NCBI GenBank assembly: GCA_036946415.1
Contig: JAQIJD010000002.1
Coordinates: 62,001 to 126,000, forward strand
From: Sphingomonas_Q fennica_A
GTDB lineage: Bacteria > Pseudomonadota > Alphaproteobacteria > Sphingomonadales > Sphingomonadaceae
Length of the DNA stretch: 64,000 bases
Reading direction: 5' to 3'
The notes beneath the pieces are model-generated. The model saw only the letters and a list, made by a program, of their open reading frames with translations. It was not told the origin of the DNA and searched no databases. The number at the start of each line of letters is the position of its first letter. Position 1 is the stretch's first letter. Below are positions 24,478-33,576 of this stretch, one piece after another. The position numbers and the translations under genes are program-made.

Positions 24478-25878
24478 ATGCGTTACATCAGCACCCGCGG
24501 CCAGGCGCCCGCGCTCGATTTCGAAGCCGTCACGCTCACCGGGCTCGCCGCAGACGGCGGCCTCTACGTGCCGGAGGCGTGGCCGCACTTCACGCGAGAC
24601 GAGATCGCGGCGCTGCGCGGCCTTTCCTACGTCGATACCGCGGTCGCGGTGATGCGGCCGTTCGTGGGCGACGCGCTGTCCGAGGAAGACCTGCGCGCGC
24701 TCTGCGCCGCCGCCTACGGGCGCTTCAGCCATGCCGCGGTGACGCCGCTCGTCCAGCTCGACGAGCGCAATTTCCTGCTAGAACTGTTCCACGGCCCGAC
24801 GCTCGCCTTCAAGGACGTGGCGCTGCAACTGCTGGGCCTGCTGTTCGAGCGGTTCCTGACGCCGCGCGACACGCATCTGACGGTGGTGGGCGCCACCAGC
24901 GGCGACACCGGCTCCGCCGCGATCGACGCGTTGGCCGGGCGCGCCAAGGTCGACATCTTCATGCTCCACCCGCACGGCCGCGTATCCGACGTGCAGCGCC
25001 GGCAGATGACGACGGTGCTCGCTCCCAACGTCCACAATATCGCGATCGAGGGCAGTTTCGACGATGCGCAGGCGCTGGTGAAGGCGATGTTCGCCGACCG
25101 CGCCTTCGCCGACCGGCACAGCCTGTCCGCGGTCAATTCGATCAACTGGGCGCGGCTGATGGCCCAGATCGTCTATTATTTCTACGCCGCCGTCCGCCTC
25201 GGCGCGCCTGAGCGGCCGGTCGCCTTCTCGGTGCCGACGGGCAATTTCGGCGACGTGTTCGCCGGCTATGCCGCGCAGCGGATGGGGCTGCCGGTGGCCC
25301 GCCTGATCGTGGCGACCAATGTCAACGACATCCTCCACCGTGCGCTGTCCGCGGGCGACTATTCGGTCGGCACGGTCAGCCCCACCGCGGCGCCGTCGAT
25401 GGACATTCAGGTCTCCTCCAATTTCGAGCGGCTGCTGTTCGATCTCCACGGTCGCGACGGCGCGGCGCTGGCGGCGGCGATGCAGGGCTTCGAGGCGAGC
25501 CGGCGGATGATGCTGACCGACGACCAGCGCGGCGAGGCGGCGGGGCTGTTCAGCAGCACGGCGATCGATGCGGACGGCATGGCGCTGGCGATGCGCTGGG
25601 CGGCGCAGGAGGCGTGCCAGATCCTCGATCCGCACACCGCCATCGGGCTGGCGGCGGCGCGCGCCTCCGGCCTTGCCGCCGACGTGCCGATCGTCACGCT
25701 GGCGACCGCGCATCCCGCCAAATTCCCCGATGCGGTGGAGCGCGCAACCGGCCACCGCGCGCAGCTGCCGACGCGCGTCGAGGGGCTGTTCGATCGCGAG
25801 GAACGGTGCGTGACGCTGCCCGCCTCGCTCGCCGCGATCGAGGCCTATGTCGACGCCAACGGCACCCGCGCTGCATGA
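24478..25878 (+). CDS. thrC: Threonine synthase
   Basis: PLP enzyme that converts O-phosphohomoserine to threonine. 466 residues, starting MRYISTRGQAPALDFEAVTLTGLAADGGLYVPE, the usual class of longer ThrC. The PLP lysine is in HGPTLAFKDVALQLLG (about residue 112) and the phosphate cradle includes GATSGDTGSAAI. Also AVNSINWARLMAQIVYYFYA and VPTGNFGDVFAGY. An in-frame extension upstream to 24358 lies inside the SURF1 gene and is not needed. Overlaps the M16 peptidase gene by four bases. Confidence 0.96.
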   Translation: MRYISTRGQAPALDFEAVTLTGLAADGGLYVPEAWPHFTRDEIAALRGLSYVDTAVAVMRPFVGDALSEEDLRALCAAAYGRFSHAAVTPLVQLDERNFLLELFHGPTLAFKDVALQLLGLLFERFLTPRDTHLTVVGATSGDTGSAAIDALAGRAKVDIFMLHPHGRVSDVQRRQMTTVLAPNVHNIAIEGSFDDAQALVKAMFADRAFADRHSLSAVNSINWARLMAQIVYYFYAAVRLGAPERPVAFSVPTGNFGDVFAGYAAQRMGLPVARLIVATNVNDILHRALSAGDYSVGTVSPTAAPSMDIQVSSNFERLLFDLHGRDGAALAAAMQGFEASRRMMLTDDQRGEAAGLFSSTAIDADGMALAMRWAAQEACQILDPHTAIGLAAARASGLAADVPIVTLATAHPAKFPDAVERATGHRAQLPTRVEGLFDREERCVTLPASLAAIEAYVDANGTRAA

Positions 25879-27104
25879 CGGCGGCGCTGCACCGGCTGGG
25901 GAACGGCCTGACGGTCGCGGTCGAGCCGATGGCGGGTGTCGAGACGCTGGCGGTGGGCGTCTATGCCGATGTCGGGTCGCGCAGCGAACCCGACGGGCTC
26001 GACGGCCTCGCCCACATGGTCGAGCATATGGTGTTCAAGGGCGCCGGGTCGCGCGATGCGCGCGCCATCGCCGAGGCGGCCGAGGATGTCGGCGGCTCGC
26101 TCAACGCCTGGACGGCGCGCGACCACACCGTTTTCCACGCCCGGCTGCTGGCGGACGATCTGCCGCTGGGGCTGGACCTTCTCGCCGATCTGGTGCGCGA
26201 CGCGCATTTCGATGCCGACGAGCTCGAGCGCGAGAAAGGCGTCGTCCTCGCCGAACTGGGCGAGGCGCGCGACACGCCTGACGACATCGTCTTCGATCAC
26301 CTTCAGGCGGCGGCCTTTGCCGGCCAGCCGATCGGCCGCGCCGTGCTCGGCACCGAGGCGAGCATCGCCGCGATCGACGCGGGCGCGTTGCAGGACTGGG
26401 CGGCACGCCAATATCGGCCCCAGGGGCTGGTGGTTGCGGCCGCCGGCAAGGTCGATCCCGAGACGTTCCTGAAGCAGGTGGAAGCGCGGTTCGGGGACAT
26501 GGTGCCGGGCGCGCCGCCCGCGCCGCCCGCCGCCCGCTTCACCGGCGGGCTGCATCACGATCGGCGGCGGTTCGACCAGATCCATGTGGCACTCGCCTTT
26601 CCCGGCGTCGGCCATGACGATCCAGACACCCATGCGCTTGGCCTCTTCTCGGGCGCGGCGGGGGGCGGCATGTCCAGCCGGCTGTTCCAGCAGGTGCGCG
26701 AGGAGCGGGGCCTCGCCTACAGCATCTACGCCTGGGCGCAGGCCTATGCGGAGACGGGGCTGTTCGGTCTCTATTGCGCGGCCAGCCGCGCACAGGCGGG
26801 CGAGGCGCTGGCGCTGGCCCGGCGCGTGCTGGCCGAGACGGCCGAGACGCTGGACGAGGCGGAACTCGCACGAGCCCGCGCGCAGGCCAAGGCGGGGCTG
26901 CTGATGGGGCTGGAAAGCGTCGCCCAGCGCTGCGACCATCTCGCCCGCCAGATCCAGATCCACGGCCGCATCGTGCCCGTCGCCGAGACGGTGGCGGGGA
27001 TCGAGGCGGTGACGGTCGCCGCGGCACGCGCGGCAGGGGCGCGGGCGCTGGCCGGGGGCGAGGCCTTGGCGACGGTCGGCGGGCGGCTCGCCAAGGCGGC
27101 GTGA
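25875..27104 (+). CDS. M16 family zinc peptidase (PqqL/processing-peptidase type)
   Basis: A 409-residue single-unit M16 metallopeptidase. The inverted zinc motif H-x-x-E-H is HMVEH in GLAHMVEHMVFKG (about residues 46-50), with the distal Glu in ELEREKGVVLAELGEARDTP. The C-terminal half has the R/Y substrate segment SRLFQQVREERGLAYSIYAWAQAY. Size and layout match the bacterial protein kept next to thrC in many alphaproteobacteria, related to mitochondrial processing peptidase beta. Natural substrate unknown. The ATG is set by the ATGA overlap with thrC. Confidence 0.92.
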   Translation: MTAALHRLGNGLTVAVEPMAGVETLAVGVYADVGSRSEPDGLDGLAHMVEHMVFKGAGSRDARAIAEAAEDVGGSLNAWTARDHTVFHARLLADDLPLGLDLLADLVRDAHFDADELEREKGVVLAELGEARDTPDDIVFDHLQAAAFAGQPIGRAVLGTEASIAAIDAGALQDWAARQYRPQGLVVAAAGKVDPETFLKQVEARFGDMVPGAPPAPPAARFTGGLHHDRRRFDQIHVALAFPGVGHDDPDTHALGLFSGAAGGGMSSRLFQQVREERGLAYSIYAWAQAYAETGLFGLYCAASRAQAGEALALARRVLAETAETLDEAELARARAQAKAGLLMGLESVAQRCDHLARQIQIHGRIVPVAETVAGIEAVTVAAARAAGARALAGGEALATVGGRLAKAA

Positions 27105-27109
27105 GATTT

Positions 27110-27246
27110 GGTTCGCGCGGAGGCGCGGAGACGCGGAGGTGTCATGCGCGGGGCCGATCGATCGGAAGACGATCGATGTCGCTCCATGGGCGCCGCACGC
27201 CGACGTTCGACGACCCCTCTGCGCCTCCGCGTCTCCGCGCGAATCC
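27110..27246. repeat. REPIN-like unit 1 (paired inverted repeats)
   Basis: The left arm 27110-27143 has GGTTCGCGCGGAGGCGCGGA and continues GACGCGGAGG. The right arm 27216-27246 is its reverse complement form (GCGCCTCCGCGTCTCCGCGC at 27221-27240). The two arms enclose about 70 bases, giving a 137-base unit that can fold into a long hairpin. Part of a 392-base stretch without a gene (27105-27496). Confidence 0.75.
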
Positions 27247-27308
27247 TTATCTCCATCCCGACTTCTCCCTCATGATCGACGGCGGTGGCCCCGCGCGGGC
27301 CGATATAT

Positions 27309-27444
27309 GGTTCGCGCAGAGACGCGGAGACGCAGAGATGCCCCGTGCGGGGCGGGTCACCCGGGAAACCGTAAAGGATGATCGAAAGGCGCTGCGCGCC
27401 GACAGGCTCGACACCTCCGCGTCTCCGCGCCTCCGCGTGAACCA
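27309..27444. repeat. REPIN-like unit 2 (paired inverted repeats)
   Basis: Left arm 27309-27342 (GGTTCGCGCAGAGACGCGGA...) and right arm 27412-27444 (GCGTCTCCGCGCCTCCGCGT at 27419-27438) again enclose about 70 bases. Length (136) and the inner sequence (GGGGC..GGTC and CGCGCCGAC..GCTCGA) resemble unit 1, so these are two tandem copies of one element. Confidence 0.75.
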
Positions 27445-27496
27445 AACCCTCTCCTCTTCAGCCGGGTGAAGCTTCACGAATGTCGATCCCCCGCCT

Positions 27497-28375
27497 ATGA
27501 GCGACGCCATGGAGCTGCAAACCCTCGTCGCCGAACCGTGGGCCGATTACGGGCTGGTCGACAGCGGCCACGGCCGCAAGCTGGAGCGCTACGGCCGCTT
27601 CCGCTTCATCCGGCCCGAGCCGCAGGCGCTGTGGGCGCCGGCCACCCCCGACTGGGAGGCGGACGGGGATTTCATCGCCGCGTCCGACGAGGATGGCGGC
27701 GGCCGCTGGGAACTGGCGCGCGACGTGCCGCGCGCCGGCTGGCACATGCGGTGGGAGGACGTGCGCTTCACCGCGCAGAATACACCCTTCCGCCACCTGG
27801 GCTTCTTTCCCGACATGGCGCCGCAATGGGCCTGGATGCGTGAGCGCGTCGCGGACGGCGACGAGATGATGAACCTCTTCGGCTATACCGGCGTCGGCAC
27901 GCTGGCGCTGGCAGCCAAGGGTGCGCGCGTCACCCATGTCGATGCATCGAAGAAGTCGGTCGAGCAGGGCAAGGCCAATGCGCTGCTGGCCGACATGGTC
28001 GATCGCCCGATCCGCTGGATGGTGGACGATGCGGTGAAATTCGCCGCGCGCGAGGTGCGGCGTGGGCGGCGCTACGACGGGATCATGCTCGATCCCCCCA
28101 AATTCGGCCGCGGCCCCGATGGCGAGGTGTGGCGGATCGAGGAGCATCTGCCCGGCCTCATCACCCACTGTCGCAACCTGATCGACGCGAAGTCGAAGTT
28201 CCTCGTGCTGACGGTCTATGCGGTCCGCATGTCCGCCCTCTCGATCGGCGAACTGCTGCGGCAGGCGACGGCGGATCTGGGCGGCCATGTCGACGTGGGC
28301 GAGATGGCGGTGCGCGAGGAGGCGCGCGGGCTGCTGCTGCCGACGGCGATCTTCGCGCGGTGGCGGCGGGATTGA
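27497..28375 (+). CDS. Class I SAM methyltransferase, RlmI/RlmKL-like
   Basis: A 292-residue protein, probably an RNA base methyltransferase. The SAM-binding motif I is MMNLFGYTGVGTLALAAKGARVTHVDASKKSVEQGKAN, and the catalytic loop is YDGIMLDPPKFGRGPDGEVW; D-P-P-K-F is typical of rRNA methyltransferases of the RlmI/RlmK group. The N-terminal 110 residues are a small beta-rich domain without the PUA domain of full RlmI. ATG 27497 or the Met four codons later could be the start; a GATCC-rich leader offers no strong ribosome site. Exact target base unknown. Confidence 0.8.
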   Translation: MSDAMELQTLVAEPWADYGLVDSGHGRKLERYGRFRFIRPEPQALWAPATPDWEADGDFIAASDEDGGGRWELARDVPRAGWHMRWEDVRFTAQNTPFRHLGFFPDMAPQWAWMRERVADGDEMMNLFGYTGVGTLALAAKGARVTHVDASKKSVEQGKANALLADMVDRPIRWMVDDAVKFAAREVRRGRRYDGIMLDPPKFGRGPDGEVWRIEEHLPGLITHCRNLIDAKSKFLVLTVYAVRMSALSIGELLRQATADLGGHVDVGEMAVREEARGLLLPTAIFARWRRD

Positions 28376-29180
28376 GGAAGGCCGAGCCGGCTGGGCCACG
28401 GTCGGGATTGGCGGCCGGCGGACCGGCAATAGTCGGGCACGCATACAGCGATAACCGTTGTCGAGGGATGCACGGCGATAATCGGGCCGCCTCAGTGCAG
28501 CCGTACTACGGCGGGCTGATGGCGCGAGCGCGCGTTTCCTTGGACTTCGCCAGGAAAGAACGGAGGTCGGTGGAGATGCAGTCAGCAGGGCGATCGGCGT
28601 TCTACGGACTGGCGGGCCATGACGGTCCGATCGAGGTGGTCGGTTGCGCGGCGAACTGTCGTCGATTATCGACCGTGGCTACCAGAACGCTTCCGTGGGC
28701 CGCGGCATGCACCGTTGGTGACGAGTTAGCGACGGTATGATCGACAGGGTCGATGCCGGCCAGCCGGCCCCGGTGGTCACGCCCCATGCAGCTGTGGCGG
28801 AGAACGCCGTCAGCGCTGCCTGAATAGCCGAGTGTGACGACAGCGGCGCAGCCGCGGTGCGCCGCTGCATCTCCTGTCCGAATCGCGCGTCGATCGCATC
28901 GGGCCCGACCGGCGGCGATCGCCGCCAGCCGAATGTAAGGCCCGCTCGACGGCAGCAGGGCTTGCCACGCCCGATCTGCCCCGGATCGTCCGCGGGCAGA
29001 TCGCGCGCTTGCCGTGCCTCATCGGATCATCGCTCACGATGGCACCCATGGCGGAACCGCGATGCTGCGCGCGGGCCACGATGTCGGACCAGCATCGATT
29101 CATACCCAGACGGACTTAGACCGCGCCGGTGGTCGCGGCCTATCCCGATGGACAAAGTCTATAAAAGACGGGGGAGCAGC
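28376..29180. other. 805-base stretch with no supportable gene
   Basis: I see no open frame here with family-like sequence on either strand; the available frames are Arg/Ala/Pro-rich shadows. Base use is somewhat less GC-rich than neighbours around 28440-28740 (for example catacagcgataaccgttg), and stops occur in all frames. It may be a decayed gene plus the leader and promoter of the TonB receptor gene. No tRNA or other RNA gene recognised. Confidence 0.5.
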
Positions 29181-32111
29181 ATGCGGGTGCGCACATCGAC
29201 GACCGTTTCCACGGCGCTGCCAATGGTTCTGGCGATGATGGCCGCCCCGGCCCTGGCGCAGCAAGTGCCGCCGACCTCCGCCGGCGCCGATGCCAACGTT
29301 TCGGCCGGACAGATGGCCGCCGCCGGCGAGGCCTCTCCGGCGGAGATCGTCGTGACCGGATCGCGCATCTCGCGCAGCGACTACGTGTCGCAGACGCCGG
29401 TCCTGACCACCAACAAGGCCGCGATCGAAGCATCGGGCGTGCCGACCGTCGATGCGTATCTCCTGCAACTGCCGCAGTTCCAGCCGGGGGCGGGCAGCTT
29501 CAGCAGCACCAACAACGGCGGCGCGATCGGTCTGGCGACGCTCAACCTGCGCGGCCTCGGCCCGCAGCGGAACCTCGTGCTGGTCGACGGGCGCCGCTTC
29601 CAGCCTTCGACCGCCGAAACCGTCGTCGACATCAACAATATCCCCAGTTCGGCGATCGGCAATATCGAGATCATCAGCGGCGGCGCGTCCGCCACCTACG
29701 GGTCCGATGCGGTGGCGGGTGTCGTCAACTTCAAGCTGCGGCAGCGCTTTCGCGGGCTGGAGTTCACGGGCCAGATCGGCGTGTCGGAAGCCGGCGATGC
29801 CGGCAACCGCCAGATCGCCGGGGTATGGGGCACGCAATTCGCCGATGGCCGCGGATCGGTGATGGTCGCCGGCGAATATGTCGACCGCGACGTGCTGACG
29901 ACGCAGGATCGGGGCTTCTCGCGCACCACCGGCAATCTCAGCACGACGTTGCCCGAAGGCATCCTCGTCCCGAATGCCAACAACCTGCCGAGCCAGGCGG
30001 CGGTGAACACCATCTTCGCGCGCTACGGCATCACGAGCACCGTCCCGCGCACGGCCCAGTTCGGCTTCAACACGGACGGCACCCTGTTCCGCAGCGCGCT
30101 GCCGGCCGAGAATTATCGCGGTTCCCGATCGGCGCCGATCGTATCGACGCGCACGGCATTCGGCACCGACGGGGGCTATTTCTCCTACCTCCAGGTGCCG
30201 CTGGAGCGGAGGAACGCGCTCGTCCGCGGCGAATATGCGCTCGGCGACGGCATCATGGTCTATGCGCAGGGGGTCTATGCGCGCACGAAAGCGTCCGGCC
30301 GCGGTTCCGAGCCGCTGGTGACCGGCGTTACCGGCCAGCTGACGGTTCCCGTCAACAACGTCTTCATCCCGGCGGACCTGCGCCAGCTGCTCGCCAGCCG
30401 CCCCAATCCGAACGCCCCGCTGATCGTCAACACGCGCTTCTCCTTCGACGGGCCGCGCACCTATTCGCAGACGTCGGACCTCAACCAGATCGTGCTCGGC
30501 ATCCGCGGCGATCTGGCGGGGCTCGGCTGGACCTACGACCTCTACGGTTCGCGCGGCCGCACGAACATAACCGAGCGGACGATCGGCGGCGCCATCTCGC
30601 TGCCTGCGCTGCGCCAGCTGGCCGGGGCAGCGGACGGCGGCCGTTCGCTCTGCGCCGGCGGCTACAATCCGTTCGGGGTGAACGCCCCCTCGCGCGCGTG
30701 CCTCGACTTCATCACCCGCCGGCCCGTCAACAAGGTGACCGTCGAGCAGGACGTGATCGAGGGCACGCTGTCCGGCGGGATCATCGATCTGCCGGCGGGC
30801 ACCGCGAAGTTCGCATTGAACGGTAACTACCGCCGCAACGCCTACAGCTCCCGACCGGATGCGCTGCTGCGCGCCGGCGCGATCGCGCCCGGCCTCGTCA
30901 CCCCGGCGACGAGCGGGCGGGTGCGCATGGTCGATATCGGCGCGGAGGTGCTGCTGCCCGTGATCGACGGGCTGAACGCCACGCTCGGCTATCGCTACGC
31001 CCATTACAAGCCGTCGGGCCCGGTCTCGACCTACAAGGCCGATTTCGACTGGCGGATCGTGCCGCCGCTGCTGCTGCGGGGCGGCTACCAGCGGGCGGTG
31101 CGCGCGCCGAACGTGGGCGAATTCTTCCTGGGCTCGACGACGGCACTCCAGCAACTGGGATCGCTGCCGAGCGGCGGCGATCCGTGCGACACGCGCTCGG
31201 CCCTCCGCACGGGGGCGAATGCGGCGGCGGTGCGCAGCCTGTGCATCGCGCAGGGGATCAGCGCCGGCATCGTCGACAGCTATCAGTTCTCCGGCGTCTC
31301 GACGCCGGGCACGAGTTCGGGCAATCCCGATCTGGACCCCGAGAAGGCGGATACCTTCACGATCGGCGCGGTCCTCCAGCCGACCTTCCTCGGGCCGTTC
31401 TTCCGGCGGTTCAGCCTTTCGGTCGACTATTACAACATCGAGATCAGCGAGGTGATCGCCAGCATCGACGCGGCGACGCTTCTCCAGAAATGCTTCAATT
31501 CGGACGGCTCGAACCCGAATTATGCGGTCGGCAACGAATTCTGCGGCTATATCCGGCGCGATCCCAACACGGGCAATTTCGAGGAGATCCGCACGCCGCT
31601 GCTCAATCTGGGCGGCTACAAGACGGCCGGCATCGACGTGCAGGCCGACTGGACGATCCCGCTGGCATCGCCCGATACCAGCGTGACGCTGAATTCGGTC
31701 GTCAACTATCTCGACAATTTCCGGATACAGACGCTGAGCACCACGCCGTTCCAGGATTTCGGCGGCACGGTGAGCGCGCAGACCAGCTATCCGCGCTGGA
31801 AGATGCTGAACTCGATCACCGTCAATGCCGGGCCGTTCCGGGTCGGCGGCCGCTGGCGCCATACCTCGCGCCTGCGGGACCGGAGCACCGTCGCCAATCC
31901 CGCGTCCACCATCGCCGGTGCTCCGGCCTATGATTATTTCGATCTCAACGGCGCGGTTTCGGTCGGTTCGTCCTACGAATTCCGCGTCGGCGTGAACAAT
32001 GTCGGCAACAAGCGGCCGCCGATCATCGGCGGGGCGCTGGGGGCGACCAACCTTGGCGTCTACGACATCATCGGCCGGGCCTTCTATGCCGGCATCCGCG
32101 CTAAATTCTGA
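29181..32111 (+). CDS. Large TonB-dependent receptor
   Basis: A 976-residue outer-membrane active transporter. ATG 29181 follows a GGGGGAG ribosome site at 29170-29176; longer in-frame starts would lose the signal peptide (MRVRTSTTVSTALPMVLAMMAAPALAQ). The region EIVVTGSRI at about residue 54 serves as the TonB box. The plug domain contains LNLRGLGPQRNLVLVDGRR, NNIPSSAIGNIEIISGGASATYGSDAVAGVVNF. The barrel ends in FYAGIRAKF with a terminal Phe, as needed for outer-membrane assembly. Length and the GLGPQRNLVLVDGRR plug put it in the large sphingomonad/Caulobacter receptor group, often for sugars, peptides or plant compounds. A lipase-like gene follows 21 bp later. Confidence 0.92.
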   Translation: MRVRTSTTVSTALPMVLAMMAAPALAQQVPPTSAGADANVSAGQMAAAGEASPAEIVVTGSRISRSDYVSQTPVLTTNKAAIEASGVPTVDAYLLQLPQFQPGAGSFSSTNNGGAIGLATLNLRGLGPQRNLVLVDGRRFQPSTAETVVDINNIPSSAIGNIEIISGGASATYGSDAVAGVVNFKLRQRFRGLEFTGQIGVSEAGDAGNRQIAGVWGTQFADGRGSVMVAGEYVDRDVLTTQDRGFSRTTGNLSTTLPEGILVPNANNLPSQAAVNTIFARYGITSTVPRTAQFGFNTDGTLFRSALPAENYRGSRSAPIVSTRTAFGTDGGYFSYLQVPLERRNALVRGEYALGDGIMVYAQGVYARTKASGRGSEPLVTGVTGQLTVPVNNVFIPADLRQLLASRPNPNAPLIVNTRFSFDGPRTYSQTSDLNQIVLGIRGDLAGLGWTYDLYGSRGRTNITERTIGGAISLPALRQLAGAADGGRSLCAGGYNPFGVNAPSRACLDFITRRPVNKVTVEQDVIEGTLSGGIIDLPAGTAKFALNGNYRRNAYSSRPDALLRAGAIAPGLVTPATSGRVRMVDIGAEVLLPVIDGLNATLGYRYAHYKPSGPVSTYKADFDWRIVPPLLLRGGYQRAVRAPNVGEFFLGSTTALQQLGSLPSGGDPCDTRSALRTGANAAAVRSLCIAQGISAGIVDSYQFSGVSTPGTSSGNPDLDPEKADTFTIGAVLQPTFLGPFFRRFSLSVDYYNIEISEVIASIDAATLLQKCFNSDGSNPNYAVGNEFCGYIRRDPNTGNFEEIRTPLLNLGGYKTAGIDVQADWTIPLASPDTSVTLNSVVNYLDNFRIQTLSTTPFQDFGGTVSAQTSYPRWKMLNSITVNAGPFRVGGRWRHTSRLRDRSTVANPASTIAGAPAYDYFDLNGAVSVGSSYEFRVGVNNVGNKRPPIIGGALGATNLGVYDIIGRAFYAGIRAKF

Positions 32112-32132
32112 AGCCATCGTAAGGGGTTTGCC

Positions 32133-33392
32133 ATGATCCAGCGTCATCGCCCGACAATCTTCGGCCCCGTCGCGCTGATCGCCGCGGCCGCCGCCGCCGC
32201 GCCGCTGCCGACCGGCCCCGCCGCCGGCGACGAGGCGCTCTCGCCCTTCTATCGCTGGACTGGCGCGACCAGCGCGAAGCCCGGCACGCTGCTGCGGCGC
32301 GAGGCGCTGGCGCCCGATCCGACGATCGCGGCCGCCGCCAGCGCCGAGCGCATCCTCTATGCCTCGACCGACGCGCGCTGGCAGAGCGGCTTCATTCCCG
32401 TCAGCGGCAGCCTCTACATGCCTAGGGGCGAGGCGCCCGCCGGGGGCTGGCCGCTCGTCGCCTGGGCGCACGGGACGCTGGGCGTGGCGGATCGCTGCGC
32501 GCCGTCCTGGATCGGCCACAAGCCGCGCGACGCGACCTATATCAACCGCTGGCTGGACGCGGGCTATGCCGTCGTCGCCACGGACTACCAGGGGCTGGGC
32601 GGCCCCGGCCCGCATCCCTATCTGTTCTGGGAGGCGGAGGGCCGATCGATCCTCGACGGGATCCGGGCGGCGATCGGCGCCTCCGACGGGCGCATCGCCA
32701 ACACCGTCTATATCACCGGCCAGTCGCAAGGGTCCGGCTCGGCGCTGGGGGCGACCCGGATCGCGCCGACCTATGCGCCCGACGTTCACCTGCGGGCGAC
32801 GGTGGCGACCGGCGTGTTGCCGGTGTTCCCGGACGGACCATATAAGCTGCCGGCCCAGCCGACCGGCGGATCGCCGCATTATACGGTGTTGCGGCTGATC
32901 GGCGGTTCGATCCCCGATGGAGGGCCGACCGCGGACGCGCTGATGAGCGGGAAGGGCAAGCCGCTGCTCGCCGCCGGGCGCACCGGCTGCACGCCGGAGA
33001 TGCGCGCGGTGGCCGAGCGCGACGGGATCACCAACCAGAACGCCTTCGTGAAGCCCGTGGCGGCGATCGAGGCCGATCTGACCCCCGCGATGAACATGAC
33101 GCCGGTGCGGATGCCTGTGCCCGTGTTGCTCGGCGCGGGGCTCGCCGACGATGCGATCCTGCCGCGCCGTCAATATGCCGCAGCCATGGCGTTGTGTTCG
33201 GCGGGAAGCGCGGTGACGTGGAAGGCCTATCCCGGCATCAGCCACAACGGCAGCCCGAACGCCGCATTCCCCGATGCGCTGGCCTTCTTCCGGGCCGTGG
33301 GCGCGGGCCGGCCGCCGGCCTCCGACTGCGGGCGGATCGCCGAGCCGGGCGAACCGCAGGCGCCGCGCGCGGGCGTGCCCTTCAACAATTGA
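32133..33392 (+). CDS. Secretory-lipase-family alpha/beta hydrolase
   Basis: A 419-residue alpha/beta hydrolase resembling the secretory lipase (LIP) family. N terminus has a signal-like hydrophobic run (FGPVALIAAAAAAAPLP). The oxyanion strand is PLVAWAHGTLGVADRCAPS, followed by AVVATDYQGLGGPGPHPYL. The nucleophile elbow is G-Q-S-Q-G in VYITGQSQGSGSALGA, and the C-terminal acid and His are likely in GLADDAILPRRQY and YPGISHNGSPN. It sits 21 bp after the receptor gene, so the pair is probably an operon: the hydrolase could release or process the ligand taken up by the receptor. Confidence 0.82.
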   Translation: MIQRHRPTIFGPVALIAAAAAAAPLPTGPAAGDEALSPFYRWTGATSAKPGTLLRREALAPDPTIAAAASAERILYASTDARWQSGFIPVSGSLYMPRGEAPAGGWPLVAWAHGTLGVADRCAPSWIGHKPRDATYINRWLDAGYAVVATDYQGLGGPGPHPYLFWEAEGRSILDGIRAAIGASDGRIANTVYITGQSQGSGSALGATRIAPTYAPDVHLRATVATGVLPVFPDGPYKLPAQPTGGSPHYTVLRLIGGSIPDGGPTADALMSGKGKPLLAAGRTGCTPEMRAVAERDGITNQNAFVKPVAAIEADLTPAMNMTPVRMPVPVLLGAGLADDAILPRRQYAAAMALCSAGSAVTWKAYPGISHNGSPNAAFPDALAFFRAVGAGRPPASDCGRIAEPGEPQAPRAGVPFNN

Positions 33393-33576
33393 TCGGGGCG
33401 CCTCCGCCGGCGGCCCCGGAGTATGGCACGGGCGGCGGCAGGCCGGTCGCGAGAGCGTCGCCGCGCGTCCGGTCATGAGGGCGATCGTCCCTAACGGAGC
33501 GCGCCCTGCGGTTTCGAGAAATAGTCCGTCACAATTCGTGCTGTGGAACGTTCAGCCACCCGAAGGGGTGACATCG

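Noticed and set aside
27105..27496. CRISPR array
   Set aside because: Repeats alternate in orientation, vary in sequence and do not have constant short spacers; they fit REPIN units.
28129..28740. 203-residue open frame after the methyltransferase
   Set aside because: Its first part is a shadow of the methyltransferase gene and the rest is unlike any protein family; no ribosome site.
28857..29180. N-terminal extension of the TonB receptor
   Set aside because: Would place about 108 Arg/Pro-rich residues before a clear signal peptide; the GGGGGAG site fits ATG 29181.
29100..33476. 1458-residue minus-strand open frame
   Set aside because: Antisense to the receptor and lipase genes, low-complexity Arg/Gly/Asp; no recognisable domain.
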